A DNA stretch of 37,202 nucleotides from Psychrobacter sp. 4Dc. Its GTDB lineage: Bacteria > Pseudomonadota > Gammaproteobacteria > Pseudomonadales > Moraxellaceae. This document shows, piece after piece, positions 8,017 to 16,915 of this stretch. Position 1 is the stretch's first letter. The number at the start of each line of letters is the position of its first letter. Both the position numbers and the translations under genes were made by a program. The stretch spans positions 1 to 37,202 of the forward strand of contig NZ_PJAT01000111.1 in NCBI RefSeq assembly GCF_002836715.1. The letters run 5' to 3'. Below the pieces are notes generated by a model. The model was given only the letters and a program-made list of their open reading frames with translations, did no database searches and was not told the DNA's origin.

Positions 8017-8281
8017 AATTACCTAGCGGTTGCATAATGGTACGAGCCGACTAAGCGACTCGGCCCACCTTAGAGCCTATTGATTGATCAATAATTCACT
8101 TAACGAATGGATTGCTGTTGAGGTCTTACTCTTAGCTGTTTGATAAAAAACCAAACATTATAGAGGTCGACCTCCATGATAGACAAGCACAATTATTGAC
8201 GTGCGCGCTGCCTTTATACTCTGCATCGTAACCTGAGTTATATTATTAGCCACATTAACAGTCACGCTTTAATCATGACAC

Positions 8282-9736
8282 CTACTCAATACGTAGACCA
8301 ATAATAGCAGGAATGCCTTGGCGTATAACTTCTATAGTGACCACGCCTTTTTTAGGAAGAGATGAGATAGCACCTGAAAAGTCTGCCACTGTTTTAATCG
8401 GCTTTTGATGAAAGTTAGTGATGACATCGCCTGCTAGAATACCTGAGCGCGCCGCCAATCCAGTAGGATCCACTGTGGTAACCAATATACCGGTTTTATT
8501 ATCTACAGCGATTTCTGCCTGTTCATCTGCCGTCAAATCACGTAAACGCAAGCCCAACTGTACATCATCATTTTGCTCATCGCCGCTCTGTGCTCTTACA
8601 TCATTGGGCGCGTAAGCGAGCTTGCCGTTAATCACCATCTGCTTACCGTTGCGCTGAATCCGTGCACGGAATGGGTCGCTTGGACGCGCTCGGTTGAGCA
8701 AGTTCAGCAAGTCTGATGCCTCCATGATTTGTACGTCATTGTATTGCAAGATGATGTCACCAGGTTTTAGGCCTGATTTTTGTGCTGGTGAATCTGGTGA
8801 TACACGAGTCAGTAAGGCACCTTGAGGGCGCTCTAAATTATAAGCCTCGGCCAGATTGCGATCGATATCTTGTGGATAAATTCCTAGATATGCACGCGCC
8901 ACTTCACCATCATTTTTTAGCTGCTCATAAATGTCCATGGCAGCGTCAATAGGAATAGAGAATGACAGTCCCATATAACCGCCAGTACCGCTAAAAATAC
9001 GCGAATTGATTCCAATCACTTCGCCGCGCTGGTTAAATAGTGGCCCGCCAGAGTTACCCGGGTTTAATGCCACATCGGTTTGGATAAATGGCACGCTCGT
9101 TTCACGCGAGAAGCTACGCGACTTGGCACTGACAATACCAGCAGAGGCTGAGTAGTCAAAACCAAATGGCGAACCGATTGCTAATACTGGCTCCCCTACT
9201 TTTAGACCACTTGAGTCGCCGATAGGCAAGGCTGGAAATTGACTGCCCTCAACTTTTAGCACGGCCACATCTGAGCGCTCGTCACTACCAACCAAAGTTG
9301 CATCAAGCTCAGTTCTATCATTGAGTGTCACAGTGATTTTGTCAGCACCTGCTATGACATGATGATTGGTCAGCATATATCCATTGGAGGTAATAAAAAA
9401 GGCCGTACCATAAGCATGTTCAATCGCTGGCGTCGCGACTCGATCAGGGATACGTAGACGATCACCAAAGAACTGACGCAATACTTCAGCAGTCTGAGCC
9501 TTAGCGAGCTCGGCCTCACTAATCGTTTTGGTGACATTGACGCGTGCTACTGCTGGCGTGACTTGTTGCACCAAACCAGAGAAATCAGCCGTAGTGACTG
9601 CAGCCTGAGCATTGTTTATCGTCGTGACATTGATACTAGCGAACGTAGCGGTACTAACAGCGAGTGCCAGCGCACTACGTTGTAACCAGCGCTGCATATT
9701 GGCAGTGGTCTGTCCTTTGAACATATTGATAGGCAT
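8282..9736 (-). CDS. Periplasmic serine protease/chaperone, DegP/DegQ/MucD type
   Basis: A 484-residue HtrA-family protease that degrades or handles misfolded envelope proteins. The start at 9736 (MPINMFKGQ) is chosen because GGAGG lies seven bases upstream; a frame start at 9778 lacks one. A signal peptide ends near NAQA. The protease domain shows LTNHHVI (His126), the DERSDVAVL Asp156, and GNSGGPLF with catalytic Ser229. Two PDZ domains follow (about 270-350 and 380-470), with YLGIYPQDI and GLAARSGILAGDVI. It has two PDZ domains, as in DegP/DegQ/MucD, not the single one of DegS/AlgW. It stands alone as a leftward gene. Confidence 0.93.
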   Translation of the reverse strand: MPINMFKGQTTANMQRWLQRSALALAVSTATFASINVTTINNAQAAVTTADFSGLVQQVTPAVARVNVTKTISEAELAKAQTAEVLRQFFGDRLRIPDRVATPAIEHAYGTAFFITSNGYMLTNHHVIAGADKITVTLNDRTELDATLVGSDERSDVAVLKVEGSQFPALPIGDSSGLKVGEPVLAIGSPFGFDYSASAGIVSAKSRSFSRETSVPFIQTDVALNPGNSGGPLFNQRGEVIGINSRIFSGTGGYMGLSFSIPIDAAMDIYEQLKNDGEVARAYLGIYPQDIDRNLAEAYNLERPQGALLTRVSPDSPAQKSGLKPGDIILQYNDVQIMEASDLLNLLNRARPSDPFRARIQRNGKQMVINGKLAYAPNDVRAQSGDEQNDDVQLGLRLRDLTADEQAEIAVDNKTGILVTTVDPTGLAARSGILAGDVITNFHQKPIKTVADFSGAISSLPKKGVVTIEVIRQGIPAIIGLRIE

Positions 9737-10605
9737 TTTGTGTCCTCCATATGAGTAATCGCTGTTATTAACAGCCACGTTATGATTGTTAGCGATAGCG
9801 ACTACACCAAGCGGTATGCCCCTATTCGTTACTATTTGGTGAAATTATATTCTTTTATCTTGTCTATTTATGTGGCGCAGCACTTTTATTCGAACTTATT
9901 GTCATAACTATTTAGCAATTAATTTACGCTTATTTTTATCACTACTCATTACTTGAATATTTATAGAGTGCCGGTCTTTAGAAGATGGTTAATAGTGTAG
10001 AACATGATTAATAGCGTCTTATAAAAATAAATACTCTCAACGTTCAGTATATGACATTTTATGACGCCAACACTATTATCCTATGCGTGACGTGCATGAC
10101 CCACGCAGCTACTGTATGATAAATAAAAACTTGAAGTATTGTGCTGATGCCTTTTGCATAGTGCAGGATACCCCAAGACAGCGTTATTTCATACGGGCTT
10201 CGTATACTTTCGTGGCCGTGAGATAGCTTTTTAGCAGGTACGGCTTACATCAGCTCGAAATAAAATCATGGTATGATGTCAAACCAAATATTTTACTAAA
10301 CAAACAAAAGTTAGCTTGTATATAGGGCTGTTTATTGCAGGCTTATGAACTGGCTATCATCACTCTTGTTTTCCATCTTTTGCATTTCTAGCGTATTGTG
10401 ATTTATCTAGAAGCGCTTTTGTCTTTGCTACTTTATAGTAGTTATATCATATCTAGCTTATGTTGTGATTCATGAGGTCTATCAGTGCGATGGTCTAGCT
10501 ACAATAAAAACGGATAACAACTTAATGTTAAATAAACGGTAGCGACTATCTTATAACAGCTATCGGTAGATATAAAATATGACAAGATTATAAAAGGATT
10601 AATTT
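9737..10605. other. Divergent intergenic region, no gene seen
   Basis: About 870 bp between the protease gene and the antiporter gene, which point away from each other. Frames in it are short and without family features. It must carry promoters for both genes. The antiporter ATG has AAAAGGA upstream. No clear repeat, RNA or operator was found. Confidence 0.5.
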
Positions 10606-12879
10606 ATGGATACCGCCCTTTTGCTATCCGGCGTGGTTGGGATTGGCATTGCCGCCCAATGGTTGGCTTGGTATTTAAAGCAACCATCCATTTTATTTTT
10701 ATTACTGATTGGTATTATCGTCGGCCCAGTGCTGGGTGTATTTGACCCAGACTTGGTGTTGGGCGAGCTGATGTTTCCTTTCATCTCTTTGGGCGTAGCG
10801 ATTATCCTATTTGAAGGATCGTTAACGCTAGAGTTCGATGAGATTAAGCAGCATGGTACCGTGGTACAGATGCTGGTATCAGTCGGTGTACTGATTACCA
10901 TTGCTATCGTGGCCCTATCGACTTATCTACTATTCGATGTCGATCCATTGATTGCTCTACTCTTTGGTGCGCTGGTCTGTGTGACTGGTCCAACGGTCAT
11001 TATGCCGCTGCTGCGTAGTGTGCGCCCCAACAAAACTATTTCCAACATCTTGAAGTGGGAAGGTATTATCATTGACCCAATCGGCGCTATCGCTGTGGTA
11101 TTGGTCTATGAGTACATTATCTCAGGCGGCGAAGCCAGTAGTATTCTACTGTTTGCTAAGATTGTTGTATTGGCAACTGCAATGGGTATGGCGGGCGCTT
11201 GGCTACTTGCCTTCCTTATGCGCCGTCATATGATTCCTGAGTTTTTGCGTAATGTGTTTACTCTAGCATTTGTACTGGTCTTATTTTCGATATCGAATCA
11301 CCTAGAGCATGAGTCAGGTCTATTGACCGTCACAGTACTGGGCGTGGCATTGGCGAACTGGCCAAAATTCCCCCGTGAGACGATTTTAGAGTTCAATGAG
11401 TCGTTGACCATTTTGCTGATTTCAGTGCTGTTCATTATTCTGGCGGCGCGTGTAGAGTTGGCAAGTTTGCTCAGCGTTGGTTTTGCAGGGCTAGTGCTGC
11501 TCGCTATCGTGATGTTTGTGGCACGTCCACTATCGGTCTGGGCATCGGCTATCGGCTCGAACCTTAAGACCAATGAAAAGCTGATGATTAGCTGGATTGG
11601 GCCACGTGGTATCGTCGCTGCTGCTATCTCATCCCTGTTTGCGATTCGTTTGCAAGAGTATGATATTCAAGGCGTAGAGCTACTTGTACCTCTGGTATTT
11701 ATGGTCATTATCGGTACGGTCATGATTCAGGGCCTGGGTGCAAAGGTCGTCGGTAATCTACTAGGCGTACGTGAGCCTGAGACCAACGGTATCCTTATCG
11801 TTGGCTCAAACCCAATTACGCTATTGATTGCTACCTCTCTCAAAGACCAAGGTTTTGACGTCATCGTTGCGCACAATAACTACACTAATATTGCACGCGC
11901 ACGCATGAGCGGTCTACGTACTTACTTTGGCAACCCTATCTCTGATCACGCAGATCATCATCTGGATCTGATCGGTATTGGTCGCTTGTTTGCGATGAGT
12001 ATGGACAAAGAAATGAACACGTTGTCCGAGATTCATTATCGTCATGAATTTGGTGAGCGTAAGCTATATCGTCTTAAATTCAGTGACGAAAAAGTCAAAA
12101 GCGAGCGTGATGATAAGCAATCGAACTTCCACTCACAGTGGTTGTTTGGCAAAGATGTGACCTATACCAAGCTTGCCAGTATGCTGTCCAAAAAAGCTCG
12201 AATTAAGATTACCAATATTACGGATAGCTATAGCTTTGAGCAGTATAAAGCGGATAATAAGCAGTTCGTACCGCTATATACGGTAGACAAAGAAGGCAAA
12301 CTGCACGTTATCACTGATAAGTTTGACGGTACTGTCCCTCGTGACCGTAAGCTCATATCGCTAGTGGTAGACGATGAAGTACAGCCGAAGCCAGTCGATG
12401 TAACGCCTAAGCAAGAGCAGGCTCGTATGGCAGCTGATGCTAACTTTGAATCTAACTCAAAAGCCCCTGAAAAGCGTAAAGAGCAGGAACCTAACCCTGA
12501 CGATAGCCAGACAGCAGCGCCAGAGTCTTTGGTAGATAGTGACAAAAATGATGAGCAAAACACTGCTAATCAGTCATCAGCCACCCAAAGCAGTAACACC
12601 GAGACTAAGTCACCTTCTAGCACTACCGTAGAGAAAAGTGAGCCAGTAGAAGAGCCAAAAACGTCTGCTACTAATGGAGATAATAAAGGCGTCATGTCTG
12701 CAAATTCGACAGCGACTTCGAAGGCCAAAACCTCTACGAACAGTAATGGCAATGGTAGTGCCCCTAAAAACAAAAAAGGCGCGCTTGACCCAAACCGTCT
12801 ACCTGACTCTGCTCAAGATAACGACGCCTCTATCGCTACTACTGAGGGTATAAAAGTAGATAAAATAGATGACAAATAA
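10606..12879 (+). CDS. CPA1-family cation:proton antiporter with nucleotide-binding domain and long tail
   Basis: A 757-residue inner membrane Na+ or K+/H+ antiporter. Residues 1 to about 395 are 11-13 membrane helices with the CPA1 fold, including ILFEGSLTLEF, WEGIIIDPIGA (Asp157 as likely ion/proton site, with Ile where NhaP has Asn) and WIGPRGIVAAA with the conserved Arg. From about 403 a Rossmann-like TrkA-N/RCK-type segment begins (NGILIVGSNPIT), followed by a soluble domain up to 588. Residues 589-757 are a Ser/Thr/Asn/Lys/Glu-rich low-complexity tail with no fold expected. Single gene with its own ribosome binding site and strong terminator. The transported ion cannot be told from sequence. 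Confidence 0.88.
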   Translation: MDTALLLSGVVGIGIAAQWLAWYLKQPSILFLLLIGIIVGPVLGVFDPDLVLGELMFPFISLGVAIILFEGSLTLEFDEIKQHGTVVQMLVSVGVLITIAIVALSTYLLFDVDPLIALLFGALVCVTGPTVIMPLLRSVRPNKTISNILKWEGIIIDPIGAIAVVLVYEYIISGGEASSILLFAKIVVLATAMGMAGAWLLAFLMRRHMIPEFLRNVFTLAFVLVLFSISNHLEHESGLLTVTVLGVALANWPKFPRETILEFNESLTILLISVLFIILAARVELASLLSVGFAGLVLLAIVMFVARPLSVWASAIGSNLKTNEKLMISWIGPRGIVAAAISSLFAIRLQEYDIQGVELLVPLVFMVIIGTVMIQGLGAKVVGNLLGVREPETNGILIVGSNPITLLIATSLKDQGFDVIVAHNNYTNIARARMSGLRTYFGNPISDHADHHLDLIGIGRLFAMSMDKEMNTLSEIHYRHEFGERKLYRLKFSDEKVKSERDDKQSNFHSQWLFGKDVTYTKLASMLSKKARIKITNITDSYSFEQYKADNKQFVPLYTVDKEGKLHVITDKFDGTVPRDRKLISLVVDDEVQPKPVDVTPKQEQARMAADANFESNSKAPEKRKEQEPNPDDSQTAAPESLVDSDKNDEQNTANQSSATQSSNTETKSPSSTTVEKSEPVEEPKTSATNGDNKGVMSANSTATSKAKTSTNSNGNGSAPKNKKGALDPNRLPDSAQDNDASIATTEGIKVDKIDDK

Positions 12880-12930
12880 CGTGCATAGTTATCTGCTTTA
12901 TTGATTTAAAGATAAAATATTTACCTTAAC

Positions 12931-12961
12931 AAAAAGCCCCAGCAATATGCTGGGGCTTTTT
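12931..12961. terminator. Strong bidirectional terminator between the antiporter and tmk
   Basis: A 14-bp perfect stem (AAAAAGCCCCAGCA and its complement) closes a 3-base loop, with A and T runs at its ends. It serves the converging antiporter and tmk transcripts. Confidence 0.93.
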
Positions 12962-12968
12962 GTTGGTG

Positions 12969-13008
12969 CTAACTAACTGACTGACTGCCTGCCTGACTGA
13001 CTGGCTAT
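12969..13008. repeat. Degenerate CTNN tetranucleotide repeat
   Basis: Ten consecutive 4-base units run CTAA, CTAA, CTGA, CTGA, CTGC, CTGC, CTGA, CTGA, CTGG, CTAT. The array is between a terminator and the tmk stop, so it is non-coding. Confidence 0.8.
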
Positions 13009-13051
13009 CGATACATCTAACTGCCTTATAAATCTACTTGGCAAAATTTAA

Positions 13052-13783
13052 TTATTTGATATCGAATCTGTCCATAACCGTCTGCCATATACGCGTACTC
13101 ACTTCATCCGTACTGCCCGATGCATCAATACGCTGTATGCGCTCAGGATACTCGCTCGCAAGCTGACTAAAACCAGTATGCACCCAAGTAAAAAACTCGG
13201 TAGCCTGTTGCTCAAAACGATCTGCCGCACTGCGCTTGTTGGCACGTTTCATGCCCTCTGCTACTGGCAAATCTAGCCATAATGTTAGCTCAGGAAGCTG
13301 CGTCACAAATTGTTTGATAAGCATATCGATTTTACCACGTACCAACTCGTCGCCATACGCACGCCCAAAGCCCTGATACGCGATAGTAGAGTCGGTAAAC
13401 CTATCACATATTACCCAAGTACCATTTTGGAGCGCTGGTAAAATGACTTGCTGCATGTGATCACAGCGCGCCGCAAACAATAGCAGCAGCTCGGTATCGT
13501 CTTCGATATCAGTCGCTGGATCTAATAATATATCACGCAATTGCTCGGCAAATGGGCTACCACCCGGTTCACGAGTACGCAGATACGAAATGCCATTAGC
13601 TTCTAACCGCAAACACAGCTGTTCAATCGCGGTGGTTTTGCCCACGCCTTCAGTCCCTTCAAAACTAATAAAGCGGCCTAACGTAGGTGCCGTTTCTGTA
13701 TTTGAAGCACTTGATTCAGGTAGATTCGATGATTGTGTGTTGGTATGTGATGGTGTTGCGCTGGTGTGCATAGATACTGACAT
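13052..13783 (-). CDS. tmk: Thymidylate kinase
   Basis: A 243-residue dTMP kinase that makes dTDP for DNA synthesis. The kinase starts at about residue 36 with FISFEGTEGVGKTT (P-loop), followed by LRTREPGGSP, ICDRFTDSTIAYQG (the DR motif) and a lid with KRSAADRFEQ, typical of the E. coli-like type. Ahead of it is a 35-residue Ser/Thr/Asn-rich extension absent from E. coli Tmk. The ATG at 13783 has AAGG upstream and no Met lies nearer the P-loop than residue 5, so the extension appears real. It is 88 bp downstream of mltG on the same strand. Confidence 0.95.
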   Translation of the reverse strand: MSVSMHTSATPSHTNTQSSNLPESSASNTETAPTLGRFISFEGTEGVGKTTAIEQLCLRLEANGISYLRTREPGGSPFAEQLRDILLDPATDIEDDTELLLLFAARCDHMQQVILPALQNGTWVICDRFTDSTIAYQGFGRAYGDELVRGKIDMLIKQFVTQLPELTLWLDLPVAEGMKRANKRSAADRFEQQATEFFTWVHTGFSQLASEYPERIQRIDASGSTDEVSTRIWQTVMDRFDIK

Positions 13784-13871
13784 GATATGACCTTATGTCA
13801 TTGATGAGCGCTACCTCTACTTTGTAGCACTCAATAAATGATAAGTTTTTTAAGAAGATTAAGAAGGAATA

Positions 13872-15161
13872 TTACTGCGGCGGCGTTTGAGATTTTTTCT
13901 CACGCATGACACTGAGATAGTCTTTTACCGCTTGATTATGCTCAGCCAAGCTATTGGTAAATTTGTGCCCGCCATTGCCCGTTGCCACAAAATACAACGC
14001 TTCACTATCAGCAGGATGTAAGGTCGCTTCGATAGAGGCCGCTGATGGTAGCGCAATTGGCGTTGGCGGTAAGCCATCAATTTGGTAGGTGTTGTAAGAC
14101 GTTTTTTCGTTGATGTCTTTGCGGCGGATATTGCCATCATAACGACTACCCATACCATAGATAATAGTCGGGTCCGTCTGCATACGCATGTTTTTATTCA
14201 AGCGGTTTCTAAATACGGCAGAGACTAAAGGACGTTCATCAGCAACGCTGGTCTCTTTTTCGATAATAGACGCCATGACTAGCGCTTCATATGGACTCTT
14301 ATAAGGCAGATTCGGTGCACGATTCTCCCACGCATCAGTCAGTACCTGCTGCTGACGCTTATACAAGTCAGTCAATACTTTTTTATCGCTGGTCCCTTCG
14401 CCATAATAATAAGTATCAGGCGCGAACCAACCTTCAAGATTGTAGTTAACAATCGGGTCACTACTATTAACAACGCTGTCTGGCAATACACCCGTCAAAT
14501 CTAGTGCTTGGGCAATACTCGCATTATCACTATCTACAGTCAGTACTTCTTTTTCAATTTTATCATTATCACGCAGCACTTGATAAAGGTCTTTAGATGT
14601 CTTACCTTCGATAATCTGTACCTTGACCATAGCCGCTTTTGCGCCTTGACCTAGTATTTGTAGCGCCTCAGCGATAGTCGGGTTTTCGGGTAGTTGATAC
14701 GTACCAGCATGCAACGGCGCATCGACTTGTGACTTAATATATAGCTTGGCCACGCCTGCCGAAAACAGCGGAATCTGCTGCTGCCACTGCGGTAATAGAC
14801 CATAATACGTCTGACCTGGTTCAATCGTGACCATTTGCTGCGGCTGCTCGATACGACCAAACAACGTCTGATAAACCATGACTAAGAAAAATGCAGCAAT
14901 AAGCCCCAACACTAGCAGCACTTGATAGCCACGTTGCATAAAAAACGATGGGTTATTGACTTTATATTGACGCGGTTTACTGTTACCACTGATAAGCGAG
15001 ACGTTGGTTGCTGGCGTTGCTGATGTGTCTTCCACCTCATCTACCACTGGTTGCGCGTCCGGCAGCGTAGTATCTACACGCTCCTCGACTGTGCCATCTT
15101 GTTTGTTTGACGGCGACTCATTGGGACGTTCAGATGGTATATTGGGTGTAGGCTTGCTCAT
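13872..15161 (-). CDS. mltG: Endolytic murein transglycosylase MltG
   Basis: A 429-residue inner membrane enzyme that cuts nascent peptidoglycan glycan strands. A hydrophilic cytoplasmic N terminus of about 78 residues is followed by one membrane helix (about 80-100) and the YceG domain. Active-site region: MASIIEKETSVADERP with EKE at 301-303, then QTDPTIIYGMG, the YNTYQIDGLPPTPIA segment and FVATGNGGHKF. All match the family. Gene order mltG then tmk agrees with E. coli yceG-tmk, but pabC, usually directly upstream, is separated by the DpnI-containing insert. No strong ribosome binding site is seen before the ATG. Confidence 0.96.
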   Translation of the reverse strand: MSKPTPNIPSERPNESPSNKQDGTVEERVDTTLPDAQPVVDEVEDTSATPATNVSLISGNSKPRQYKVNNPSFFMQRGYQVLLVLGLIAAFFLVMVYQTLFGRIEQPQQMVTIEPGQTYYGLLPQWQQQIPLFSAGVAKLYIKSQVDAPLHAGTYQLPENPTIAEALQILGQGAKAAMVKVQIIEGKTSKDLYQVLRDNDKIEKEVLTVDSDNASIAQALDLTGVLPDSVVNSSDPIVNYNLEGWFAPDTYYYGEGTSDKKVLTDLYKRQQQVLTDAWENRAPNLPYKSPYEALVMASIIEKETSVADERPLVSAVFRNRLNKNMRMQTDPTIIYGMGSRYDGNIRRKDINEKTSYNTYQIDGLPPTPIALPSAASIEATLHPADSEALYFVATGNGGHKFTNSLAEHNQAVKDYLSVMREKKSQTPPQ

Positions 15162-15331
15162 GGCAACTCGCGAGGCAGATGTTTGCTAGAATTTAGCACT
15201 GAACCGTGCGATTTTCAATGGTATTTGCTTAGCTTATGAATTATCTTGCTATTGATAGCCGTTTATATGGCTTAATACTTAGGTGTTTTTTTCAGTATTC
15301 TCAGCTTATCTATTAATAATAAAAATATCTT

Positions 15332-16096
15332 ATGAACATACATTTTAACCAAAGTCTTGCTAAAAACTATCACTCTGAACCTCAAAAAGTTCGTGTACTC
15401 AGCGAAGCATGGGTAAAAGAAAATAGTTACTGCACCAATTGTAGCGCCCAATCGCTAGCTGAGTTTGCTAATAACAAACCTGTCGCTGATTTTTATTGCG
15501 AAAATTGTAATGAGCAATATGAGCTAAAAAGTAAAAAAGCCAAGTTAAGCAATGTTGTCAATGATGGCGCTTATAAGACGATGATTGAGCGTATCAATAG
15601 TAAGGATAATCCCAGCTTTTTCTTTTTGACCTACTCAAAAGAATACACCGTTAATAATTTTCTAATTATTCCCAAGCATTTCTTTACGCCCGATATTATT
15701 GTTAAGCGTAAACCCTTATCAGTGAATGCCAAACGAGCAGGTTGGGTTGGTTGCAATATTGACTTACGCCACGTACCCGAATCGGGCAAAGTATTTTTGG
15801 TCAAAGACCAACAAGTTATACCGCGTGAAAATGTCACCCAACAGTTCCAAAAGACTTTGTTTTTACGCAAGCAATCTATGGCTTCACGCGGTTGGACACT
15901 CGATGTCTGGCAATGTATCGACCGTCTCGATGTCAGTTTTTCTCTCAATCAAGTTTATGCTTTTGCTGACGAGTTGCAGCTCAAACATCCTGAAAACAAC
16001 CACGTAAAAGATAAAATCCGCCAACAATTACAAATATTACGAGATAAAGGCATCATTGAATTTGTAAGCCGTGGTCACTATCGAAAATTATACTAA
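15332..16096 (+). CDS. dpnC: DpnI-type methyl-directed restriction endonuclease
   Basis: A 254-residue protein that appears collinear with Streptococcus pneumoniae DpnI, from its start (MNIHFNQSLA) to its end (RGHYRKLY). DpnI cuts GATC only when adenine is N6-methylated, so it needs no partner methylase in a Dam-negative host. The PD-(D/E)xK site is Asp53, Glu64 and Lys66 (VADFY, YELKSKK). It sits beside a zinc site made of Cys34/Cys37 and Cys56/Cys59. The C-terminal part (about 185-254), with KDKIRQQLQILRDKGIIEF, is the winged-helix domain that reads methylated DNA. There is no Shine-Dalgarno-like sequence before the ATG. It converges on the next gene and overlaps it by 4 bp. Confidence 0.95.
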   Translation: MNIHFNQSLAKNYHSEPQKVRVLSEAWVKENSYCTNCSAQSLAEFANNKPVADFYCENCNEQYELKSKKAKLSNVVNDGAYKTMIERINSKDNPSFFFLTYSKEYTVNNFLIIPKHFFTPDIIVKRKPLSVNAKRAGWVGCNIDLRHVPESGKVFLVKDQQVIPRENVTQQFQKTLFLRKQSMASRGWTLDVWQCIDRLDVSFSLNQVYAFADELQLKHPENNHVKDKIRQQLQILRDKGIIEFVSRGHYRKLY

Positions 16097-16587
16097 GAAC
16101 ACTTATCATTCCATAATGGTAAACCTTTGGCAGCAACCAAACGACCGTAAAACTTATGAGGAGGGTAATCTAGCTCTAGCTCATCATTTACTTTGAAAAA
16201 GTGTTTCACATTGCCATCGAGACAGGTATAAGCTCGATTTTTTACCTGTTTATTCCAGCTCATTAGCAGCCCTAACGGAGTGCGAGAAGCTTTAGTAAAA
16301 GCTTGTCTTTCGGTTGTGATTGCACACATCACAGTATCTTCATGAAACTGTTTATCTAAACCTTGTTCAATGACTTCTTGACGGGTATGCGCATACTTAA
16401 ACACACTCCCAAATACTGTGTATTTTTTATCTTTCTTAGAATAAACAATACTAAATGCTATCTGTGAATAACAAGGTAAGTGAATTATTTCATCAGGGTC
16501 TCTTTTCGCTGCACCGCAAACTTTATTAAATATCATCAATCTACGAACTTGTAGTGGAATTCGTTGATCTTCATAGGTAGTTCGCAT
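16093..16587 (-). CDS. Unknown protein A of a paralogous pair in the DpnI island
   Basis: A 164-residue soluble protein I do not recognise; no signal peptide or membrane helix. It aligns without gaps to the protein at 16916-17482, with about 77 identical positions of about 162 by hand count. Shared motifs are IPLQ-x-R, PDEIIHL, FG-x-VF, EVIEQ, WNK-x-VKNR and NDE followed by DYPPHKF and RLVA, then LPLW. An AGGGG site lies upstream of the ATG. Its TAG stop lies inside the stop region of the DpnI homologue on the other strand (overlap 16093-16096). A link with restriction is suggested only by position. Confidence 0.75.
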   Translation of the reverse strand: MRTTYEDQRIPLQVRRLMIFNKVCGAAKRDPDEIIHLPCYSQIAFSIVYSKKDKKYTVFGSVFKYAHTRQEVIEQGLDKQFHEDTVMCAITTERQAFTKASRTPLGLLMSWNKQVKNRAYTCLDGNVKHFFKVNDELELDYPPHKFYGRLVAAKGLPLWNDKCS

Positions 16588-16915
16588 TTATTATCCCCTG
16601 TTAGATAGTATTGGATAGAATGCAATCATTGATCGATTAACATCAGTACGCAATACTCATTAACAAAAGACGATCAATTATGAAGAACGTTATTGGAGAT
16701 ATGCATCACTCAATAGACTTCTTGCGAAAGTACCAGTACATTAACTTCAATTGACGGAGCCACAAAGGCTAGTGATGATTTATGTAAGAAGGCTGATACG
16801 TCATATAAACACAGTATCAAGATCATAATATTACAGCCGCTAAAATTTATTAGCAGCTATAACTATAAGTAGTAACTTAATTATGAGTTTCGTATAACAT
16901 AGTAATTATTTCGAA
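16588..16915. other. Intergenic region between the two paralogues
   Basis: About 330 AT-rich bp with no gene. It carries the two-part element at 16627-16676 shared with the other paralogue. A short GCTAA/TTAGC hairpin near 16846-16861 lies just past the upstream paralogue's stop but has no clear T-tract. Confidence 0.5.
16627..16676 (-). promoter_or_regulatory. Two-part conserved element upstream of paralogue A
   Basis: CATTGATCGATT (16627-16638) and AACAAAAGACGATCA (16662-16676) are separated by 23 bp of unrelated sequence. The same two blocks with the same 23-bp gap precede paralogue B. Each block contains a GATC, the sequence DpnI cuts when methylated. The start codon is 40 bp downstream. 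It may be a promoter or operator duplicated along with the gene. Confidence 0.6.

Noticed and set aside
8163..8174. 12-bp palindrome GAGGTCGACCTC and nearby TATTGA/TCAATA dyad (8078-8093)
   Set aside because: Several loop-free 12-bp dyads are expected by chance in a window of this size, and nothing about position singles these out.
15332..16096. Search for an accompanying Dam-like methyltransferase in the island
   Set aside because: None of the neighbours shows DPPY-type methylase motifs. A DpnI-type enzyme needs none, so its absence is expected and not a sign of decay.
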